Origin: Terriglobia bacterium | GTDB lineage: Bacteria > Acidobacteriota > Terriglobia > Acidiferrales > UBA7541 | Direction of reading: 5' to 3' | Assembly (NCBI GenBank): GCA_020073705.1 | Contig: JAIQES010000043.1 | Coordinates: forward strand, 1-39,584 | Length of the DNA stretch: 39,584 bases | Position numbers and translations under genes: made by a program | Shown: in pieces, positions 34,125-39,584 of the stretch | Layout: each line of letters begins with the position of its first letter | How positions within the stretch are numbered: position 1 is the first letter of the stretch | Notes under the pieces: model-generated | The model's database searches: none | What the model saw: the letters and a program-made list of their open reading frames with translations, nothing else | Told to the model about the DNA's origin: nothing

Positions 34125-36272
34125 ATGGCGTTTGTCAAGAACCGAAGAACTCGCAGGGGGATGGTGAATCCAGGTCGCGTATCCGACACAACGGACCAGG
34201 GCCACATCGTCGTGGGTGCTCCCCATCGCTCCGGAAGCCGGCTTTGGCGAAGAAATCGCGCGGTGCACTGGCTTTTGTTGTGCGTGATGCTCTGCGCTGG
34301 CTCCGTCGCCGCGCAGGAGTCGAGCCAAACCGAGTTGGGCGGACGGAGCATGGAAGATCTTGCGAAAATGAAAGTGGAGTCGGTTTACGGTGCCTCCAAG
34401 TTTCTGCAGAAGGCTGCGGATACACCAGCCTCGGTAACCGTGGTCACGGCCGAGGAGATCCAGAAACACGGGTATCGGACCCTGGCGGACGTACTGCGAA
34501 GCGTTCGCGGCTTCTACGTGATCAACGACCGCAATTACAGCTATGTAGGGGTACGCGGATTTTCAAGACCAGGGGATTACAACGCGCGCATTCTCTTCCT
34601 ACTGGATGGCCATCGAGTAAACGACAACATTTTCGACGGAGCTTATGTAGGTACGGAATTTCCGGTCGATGTCGATCTGATTGAGCGCATAGAGATCATT
34701 CGGGGACCTAATTCCTCGATCTATGGCACGGGAGCATTTGTCGCGGTCATCAACGTAATCACAAAACGGGGCCGCGATTTGAATGCCATCGAACTTTCCA
34801 CCGCAGCCGGAAGCTGGAATACCTATAAAGGCCGAGCGAGCTACGGTGGCCGTTTCGACAACGGACTTGAAACACTGCTCTCCGGCTCTTTCTACAACAG
34901 CCAAGGGCAGAAAAATCTCTTCTTTCCGGAGTTTGACAACCCTGCAACCAACAACGGGATCGCTCAAAACGCCGACGCCGACCAGTCCTACAACATATTT
35001 GCTGATATCATCTACCGAGATTTCAACATCCATGTCGTCGACGCCTCTCGCACCAAACACATTCCGACCGCTTCATTCGGGACTGTTTTCAACGATTCAC
35101 GGACCCGAACCACAGATGCTCGCAGTTACATCGATGTCCAGTACCACCACACGTTTGGCTCATGGGAGACGCTTGGACGGATCTCTTACGATTGGTACAA
35201 CTATCACGGAATCTATATTTACGACTATGCGGGCACAGGTATCCCGCCATACACCGAAAACTACGACGCAGCCAATGGTGCCTGGTGGGACTTCCAAGGC
35301 GATGCTTCCAGAGCCTTTTTCAAACGACATCAGGTCACGCTCGGCACTGAATTCCGTCAGGATGTTCGGAAGCAGCAGACGAACTACGATATCCAGCCCT
35401 ATCACCTCTACTTTGACGATCACCGTTCCTCAGGGGTCTGGGCATTGTATGTTCAGGACGAGTACTCCATTCGCAAGAACTTGGCCGTCGTGGGGGGCCT
35501 TCGCAGCGACTGGTATAAGCAATTTGGAAACACACTGAGTCCACGGGTCGGCGTGCGCTTTACCCCATTGTCGAACACGGACGTCAAGGTGACCTACAGC
35601 TGGGCGTTCCGTGCACCCAACAGCTTTGAAAGCTTCTATACTGGCAACCTGAGCAATACTGCAAACCCTTCCTTGAAGCCGGAGAAAATTCGCAGCTGGG
35701 AACTGGACCTCGAGCATCGTTTCGGTAAGACGTATTCCGTGTCCGCGGCGGGCTTTTTGAATCGGATGGACGATCTGATCGAGCAGAGCATTGATCCCCT
35801 CACGGGCCGTCCTTCTTATACGAATTCCGACCCCGTGCAAACAAAGGGGATTGAATTCGAGCTGGGAGCAAAATGGCCGGGCGGCATGGAAGGTGCGCTA
35901 TCGTATTCCTTACAAGACTCCCGGAACGTAGTGACCGGAGACGTCTTGACCAATTCCCCGAAACATTTGCCCAAGGTGAATCTCAGTGTTCCTCTGGTGC
36001 AGAACAAGCTCTTTGCCAGCGTCGACGCCCAATACGTGAGCAAAGTAAGAACCATTGCGCAAACAGAATTGGGCGGTTTCCTCGTCATGAACCTGACCTT
36101 TTCCACCCGCAAAATAACGGACAAGTTCGATTTGTCCGGCGGTTTCTACAATCTTTTCGATAAGCGGTACGCCAACTCGGGCGGCCTCGAACATGTGCAA
36201 ACCTCGATTCCCCAAGACGGGCGAAACTTTCAGATAAAACTGACCTATCGGCCTCATGTGGGTTCGAAATAG
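34125..36272 (+). CDS. TonB-dependent outer-membrane receptor
   Basis: A 715-residue protein. A hydrophobic signal segment (AVHWLLLCVMLCAGSVAAQE) lies unusually far in, at about residues 45-64, so the real start may be a downstream codon such as ATG 34161 or a GTG near 34213. Then come a TonB-box-like SMEDLAKMKVESVYGASKF, the plug domain (PASVTVVTAEEIQKHGYRTL, IEIIRGPNSSIYGTGAFVAV) and a long alternating-pattern beta-barrel ending in QIKLTYRPH plus a short tail. It imports or senses an unknown ligand. The YfiR-like gene overlaps its 3' end by 17 bases, placing it in one unit with a periplasmic regulator and a sensor kinase, which favours a sensing role. Confidence 0.92.
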   Translation: MAFVKNRRTRRGMVNPGRVSDTTDQGHIVVGAPHRSGSRLWRRNRAVHWLLLCVMLCAGSVAAQESSQTELGGRSMEDLAKMKVESVYGASKFLQKAADTPASVTVVTAEEIQKHGYRTLADVLRSVRGFYVINDRNYSYVGVRGFSRPGDYNARILFLLDGHRVNDNIFDGAYVGTEFPVDVDLIERIEIIRGPNSSIYGTGAFVAVINVITKRGRDLNAIELSTAAGSWNTYKGRASYGGRFDNGLETLLSGSFYNSQGQKNLFFPEFDNPATNNGIAQNADADQSYNIFADIIYRDFNIHVVDASRTKHIPTASFGTVFNDSRTRTTDARSYIDVQYHHTFGSWETLGRISYDWYNYHGIYIYDYAGTGIPPYTENYDAANGAWWDFQGDASRAFFKRHQVTLGTEFRQDVRKQQTNYDIQPYHLYFDDHRSSGVWALYVQDEYSIRKNLAVVGGLRSDWYKQFGNTLSPRVGVRFTPLSNTDVKVTYSWAFRAPNSFESFYTGNLSNTANPSLKPEKIRSWELDLEHRFGKTYSVSAAGFLNRMDDLIEQSIDPLTGRPSYTNSDPVQTKGIEFELGAKWPGGMEGALSYSLQDSRNVVTGDVLTNSPKHLPKVNLSVPLVQNKLFASVDAQYVSKVRTIAQTELGGFLVMNLTFSTRKITDKFDLSGGFYNLFDKRYANSGGLEHVQTSIPQDGRNFQIKLTYRPHVGSK

Positions 36273-36918
36273 GACCGGGAACAGTATCAGTCTCATGGTT
36301 AACATGTACTTGCAAAGCCGCTCAGTGAAGAAGCCGCGCGCCCGGCCAGGAGGCAACTTTCTTGCCCGACCGATATGTGGAAGGCTCGGCTTGTCCCTGG
36401 TTTTCTGCCTTCTGGTGATCTCCATGATTCCCAGGACTGCTGCTGGGCAGGGGGGCTCCGCGGATGAGTATCAATTGAAAGCAGCTATGCTCTATAACCT
36501 GGCGCAGTTCGTCGAATGGCCAGCCTCGGCTTACCCTGATCCACAGGCTCCGATCCTCCTGTGCATCCTTGGGAGAGATCCATTCGGTAACTTTTTGACA
36601 TCCACAGTCCTCAAACAAACCGTTAACGGCAGGCCTGTGCTCGTTCTCCACCCTCACGACCAAGAAGTTCGGGGTTGCCAGGTCCTCTACATCAGCTCTT
36701 CTGAGAGGAAAACTACCGCACAGATCTTCTCAACCCTCAACGGGTCCAGCGTGCTCACGGTCGGAGAGATGACACAGTTCGCTATGCATGGCGGCATGAT
36801 TCAATTCTCCCTGGAAGATCAACAGGTGCGCTTCGACATCAACCTGGATGCGGCCTCCCGGGCAGGGCTTAAGATCAGCTCAAAACTGCTGGTGCTATCG
36901 CAAATCGTGAAGAACTAA
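36256..36918 (+). CDS. YfiR-family (DUF4154) periplasmic protein
   Basis: Up to 220 residues. A signal-peptide segment (LSLVFCLLVISMIPRTAAG) is at about 46-64, followed by the YfiR-type domain: EYQLKAAMLYNLAQFVEWP at its start, LCILGRDPFG, a VGEMTQFAMHGGMIQF block, and the C-terminal VRFDINLDAASRAGLKISSKLLVL. In the YfiBNR system YfiR is the periplasmic repressor of the CHASE8-sensor protein YfiN; here the nearby membrane sensor is a hybrid kinase. The start is uncertain: ATG 36256 overlaps the receptor gene, while ATGs at 36298 and 36304 give shorter N-terminal regions. Probably co-transcribed with the receptor. Confidence 0.85.
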   Translation: MWVRNRTGNSISLMVNMYLQSRSVKKPRARPGGNFLARPICGRLGLSLVFCLLVISMIPRTAAGQGGSADEYQLKAAMLYNLAQFVEWPASAYPDPQAPILLCILGRDPFGNFLTSTVLKQTVNGRPVLVLHPHDQEVRGCQVLYISSSERKTTAQIFSTLNGSSVLTVGEMTQFAMHGGMIQFSLEDQQVRFDINLDAASRAGLKISSKLLVLSQIVKN

Positions 36919-37045
36919 TGCAGCGAATCGGGCATAGAGGGAAAACGGATCGTCTTTGGGGCCGGGAGATATCTCGACCAGACTTCGAATTCAAGAGTCG
37001 TTTTTCGCCCACAACTCGTGCGCACGAGAAGAGGCCCACAATCAT

Positions 37046-37159
37046 ATGCGATTTATGATTAATACCGACGCTGCGGATCGCTCCCGACTAAAGTTCAGTT
37101 CGCAATTGCTCGCGCTGGCCAGGATCGTGCCTGACGAAGGGCATTCGAAGGGTGGATGA
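37046..37159 (+). pseudogene. C-terminal remnant of a second YfiR-family gene
   Basis: The 37 codons from ATG 37046 encode MRFMINTDAADRSRLKFSSQ followed by LLALARIV. This matches the C-terminal end of the adjacent YfiR-like protein (RFDINLDAASRAGLKISSKL, LLVLSQIV) position by position. Nothing of the rest of the domain is found in the preceding 120 bases in any frame. It is best read as what is left of a tandem YfiR paralogue lost by deletion, rather than a functional short gene. It overlaps the beginning of the kinase gene. Confidence 0.65.
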
Positions 37160-37160
37160 G

Positions 37161-39494
37161 ATGCGTTCGTACCTGGATTTATCAATCCGGCAGAAGCTTC
37201 AAAGCATTGTCATGGTCACTTGCGCTGTGGCCCTGCTGGTAGCGTCTGTCGTATTCACGTTATACGACCGGTCTACATTCTTGCGCGCGAAAATGCAGGA
37301 CCTTAGCGCTTCGGCAAAGATGGTTGGATCGAACAGCACCGCGGCATTGAGTTTTGGTGATGCGAAATCGGCGAGGGAGGTTCTATCCGCCCTGCAGGCC
37401 AAACAGAATGTGATCAACGCCTGCATTTACAACAAGGATGGCCGAGTTTTCGCCAGCTATAGCCGCGACGCGGCGCACAGTGATTTTTTCCCTCCTCCAG
37501 CGCAAGCCCAGGCAACTGCGATCGTCAAGCATAATATGGTCTTATTTCAACCCATCACCCTGAATGGCAAATCCATTGGGACCATTTTCATCGAGGCAGA
37601 TCTAACAGATCTTAGTGCGCGCCTTACGAGGTTCCTGGAGATTGATTTTCTTGTCTTGCTGGCTTCCCTGGCAGTCGCTTTCTTGTTGTCCACTCGGCTT
37701 CAGCGCGTAATTTCAGGCCCAATCCAGGAACTGGCAGATACGGCATTGTCGGTCTCCACCCGAGAAAACTATTCCGTCCGTGCAACCAAGAGGGGCGATG
37801 ACGAGATAGGGGTCCTCTTTGACCAATTCAACAGCATGCTCGATCGCATCCAGCAAAGAGAAACCGCGTTACAGGAGGTCCACAATGAGTTAGAGAACAG
37901 GGTCGTCGAGCGGACTTCGTATCTCAACGCGCTGATTGAGAACAGCCCGCTGCCCATCCTGGTTTTGGACTCCGGGCAGAAAGTCCAGTTGTGCAATCCC
38001 GCCTTCGACAAATTGTTTCAATCTGTGCCGCAGGAGGACATAGGGAAGCCTGTCGTCGCACTGTTTCCGAACGAGAAAACACTGCCAGAAGCGAGCGCTG
38101 CTTCCGGAGCAACATCCCCCGAGACGCCCGTGAGCCTGACCACTCGTCGAGAGCGAAAAGACGGCAGCTTCGTCGATGTTGAGCTTCACCTTGTGCCCTT
38201 GACTGTGAATGGAAGACTGCTTGGCTCGTTGAGCATCTATCAGGATGTGACGGAGCGGCGAGTGCTGGAGCGGCAACTCCGCATAGCGCAGAAAATGGAG
38301 GCAATTGGCCGGCTATCCGGAGGAATCGCCCACGATTTCAACAATCTCCTCGGAGTCATCCTCGGTTATATCCAGGTGATAAAACGAACCCTCGTTCACG
38401 GAAATCCCTCGTATGAGTACGCTGAGGAAATCGAGAAAGCCGGCCAGCGCGCTGTGTCATTGACAAGGCAGCTTCTGGCCTTTAGCCGTCAACAAGTTCT
38501 GGAACCGGTCATTTTGAACCTGAACACGCTGGTGTCCGAAATGGAAAAGATGCTGCCCCGTCTGATCGGAGAAGACATCCAGCTGAATTTGATCCTTGAT
38601 CCGGCTATCGGCCAGGTCAAAGCGGACCCCGGACAAATCGAACAGGTCGTGATGAATCTGGCTGTCAATGCCCGTGATGCAATGCCGGATGGGGGCAAAT
38701 TGACTATCCAGACAGCAAACGCGGAAATTGATGCTGCTTTTGCGAGGGCACATCCGGGTTCGGTCCGAGGCCAGTACATAATGCTGGTCGTCACGGATAC
38801 GGGCACAGGGATGGACCCGGAAACCCAGTCGCACATTTTCGAACCGTTTTTCACCACCAAGGAACGAGATAAAGGAACGGGACTGGGTCTCGCCACAGTT
38901 TATGGCGTGGTGAAACAGAGCAGTGGCTACATCACTGTTGAATCTGAGACGGGAAAGGGAGCTTCGTTCAAGATTTACTTGCCGCGTTTCGAACAGCCAG
39001 TCACAGTCCCAAGTAAAAGCTGTCCCGTACCACTGACTATCCATGGAACTGAGACGATCTTGTTGGTAGAAGACGCGGAGCCTCTGCGCAAACTGGCGCA
39101 TATGTTTCTGAGAGACAATGGGTACCAGGTTCTGACGGCAGCGGACGGGTCCGAAGCCCAGCAGGTAGCCGCGCAGAACCCCGGCCCCATTCATTTGCTA
39201 CTTACGGACGTAGTGATGCCTGGAATAAACGGACGCGTACTGGCAGAACGCCTTGCTCTTCGTCATCCGGAGATGAAGGTTCTTTATATGTCCGGTTACA
39301 CTGACAGCTCTATCGCCGGTCATGGGGTCCTCGAGGAGGGTATCCAGTTGCTCCGCAAACCTTTCACAGAGGAAGCGCTGATGCGCAAAGTGCGTGAGCT
39401 ATTGGATGCAAATAAAGAGACGGAGAATACAAACAGTGCGGCGGGCACGGATGCCCCGGTGGTCACCACGCCTGACGTCAAATCGAGGAGGTAA
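37161..39494 (+). CDS. Hybrid sensor histidine kinase with periplasmic CHASE8-like sensor
   Basis: About 777 residues. TM helix 1 (about 11-33), a roughly 130-residue periplasmic sensor domain with a [20 protein letters not shown] start typical of CHASE8-type sensors, TM helix 2 (about 160-180), a HAMP domain, a PAS domain ([17 protein letters not shown] onward), and a histidine kinase core of the HisKA type with His391 in [15 protein letters not shown]. The HATPase region has [23 protein letters not shown] and [15 protein letters not shown]-terminal receiver domain has Asp683 ([14 protein letters not shown]) and a KPF lysine. ATG 37161 is preferred; GTG 37152 is nearby. It is probably controlled from the periplasm by the YfiR-like product and relays phosphate to the response regulator that follows. 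Confidence 0.92.
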   Translation: MRSYLDLSIRQKLQSIVMVTCAVALLVASVVFTLYDRSTFLRAKMQDLSASAKMVGSNSTAALSFGDAKSAREVLSALQAKQNVINACIYNKDGRVFASYSRDAAHSDFFPPPAQAQATAIVKHNMVLFQPITLNGKSIGTIFIEADLTDLSARLTRFLEIDFLVLLASLAVAFLLSTRLQRVISGPIQELADTALSVSTRENYSVRATKRGDDEIGVLFDQFNSMLDRIQQRETALQEVHNELENRVVERTSYLNALIENSPLPILVLDSGQKVQLCNPAFDKLFQSVPQEDIGKPVVALFPNEKTLPEASAASGATSPETPVSLTTRRERKDGSFVDVELHLVPLTVNGRLLGSLSIYQDVTERRVLERQLRIAQKMEAIGRLSGGIAHDFNNLLGVILGYIQVIKRTLVHGNPSYEYAEEIEKAGQRAVSLTRQLLAFSRQQVLEPVILNLNTLVSEMEKMLPRLIGEDIQLNLILDPAIGQVKADPGQIEQVVMNLAVNARDAMPDGGKLTIQTANAEIDAAFARAHPGSVRGQYIMLVVTDTGTGMDPETQSHIFEPFFTTKERDKGTGLGLATVYGVVKQSSGYITVESETGKGASFKIYLPRFEQPVTVPSKSCPVPLTIHGTETILLVEDAEPLRKLAHMFLRDNGYQVLTAADGSEAQQVAAQNPGPIHLLLTDVVMPGINGRVLAERLALRHPEMKVLYMSGYTDSSIAGHGVLEEGIQLLRKPFTEEALMRKVRELLDANKETENTNSAAGTDAPVVTTPDVKSRR

Positions 39495-39508
39495 GAGACA
39501 ATCGCACC

Positions 39509-39584
39509 ATGAAGAAATTACTGATCGTCGATGATGAGGAGGCCATGCGGCGTCTCCTGCGAATAAATCTCGCAGACCGCTACG
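39509..39584 (+). CDS. Response regulator, N-terminal fragment cut by the window edge
   Basis: Starting at ATG 39509, the first 25 codons read MKKLLIVDDEEAMRRLLRIN and onward, the standard beginning of a receiver domain with the acidic pair after the first strand. A strong GAGGAGGT site lies 16-23 bases upstream, a long spacing. The output domain is outside the window, so its role cannot be told. It starts 14 bases after the hybrid kinase and is probably its partner. Confidence 0.85.
   Translation, partial: MKKLLIVDDEEAMRRLLRINLADRY

Overview
The window looks like a chromosomal segment of a Gram-negative soil bacterium, most likely an acidobacterium (inference). The grounds are lipid A and lipoprotein genes that require an outer membrane, a complete squalene/hopanoid operon, small dispersed hairpin repeats of a type I associate with acidobacterial genomes, and two-domain or fused versions of several enzymes. 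From the left edge to about 29.5 kb the DNA is GC-rich, with tightly packed genes mostly on the + strand. From the tRNA-Lys at 29556 onward, the lines I sampled are visibly less GC-rich, gene density falls and broken genes appear.

Layout. 1-9395 is core housekeeping: the end of a slipin gene, a SPOR-domain protein, lnt, prfB (with the classical programmed +1 frameshift), the methyl-cycle pair metK-ahcY, and the tldD-tldE protease pair. 9405-14531 holds accessory genes: a secreted protein, a double-GNAT protein, an alpha/beta-hydrolase-fold protein and an ArnT-like glycosyltransferase, with two compact palindromic repeat elements. 14577-16532 is lipid A synthesis (an LpxL-type acyltransferase and LpxD).

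16801-27260 is the centrepiece, a nearly uninterrupted hopanoid operon: shc, hpnH, hpnA, hpnG, two zinc-dependent MDR dehydrogenases, an HpnC-HpnD fusion, and hpnE. HpnD and HpnC convert farnesyl diphosphate to hydroxysqualene, HpnE reduces it to squalene, and Shc cyclises squalene to hopene. HpnH adds the adenosyl group and HpnG removes adenine to leave ribosylhopane. The two MDR dehydrogenases, translationally coupled between HpnG and the squalene module, are good candidates for the unassigned reduction of ribosylhopane to bacteriohopanetetrol. A BNR-repeat protein follows closely.

28503-29630 carries a Cys-rich small protein, an HPF/RaiA-like protein with a good promoter, and tRNA-Lys(UUU). 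A tyrosine recombinase inactivated by a frameshift abuts the tRNA, which marks an old integration. Beyond it lie decayed sequence, an HD-GYP response regulator, a 1.4-kb gene-poor stretch, and a signalling cassette: TonB-dependent receptor, YfiR-like periplasmic protein, a YfiR remnant, a hybrid histidine kinase with a periplasmic sensor, and the start of a response regulator at the right edge.
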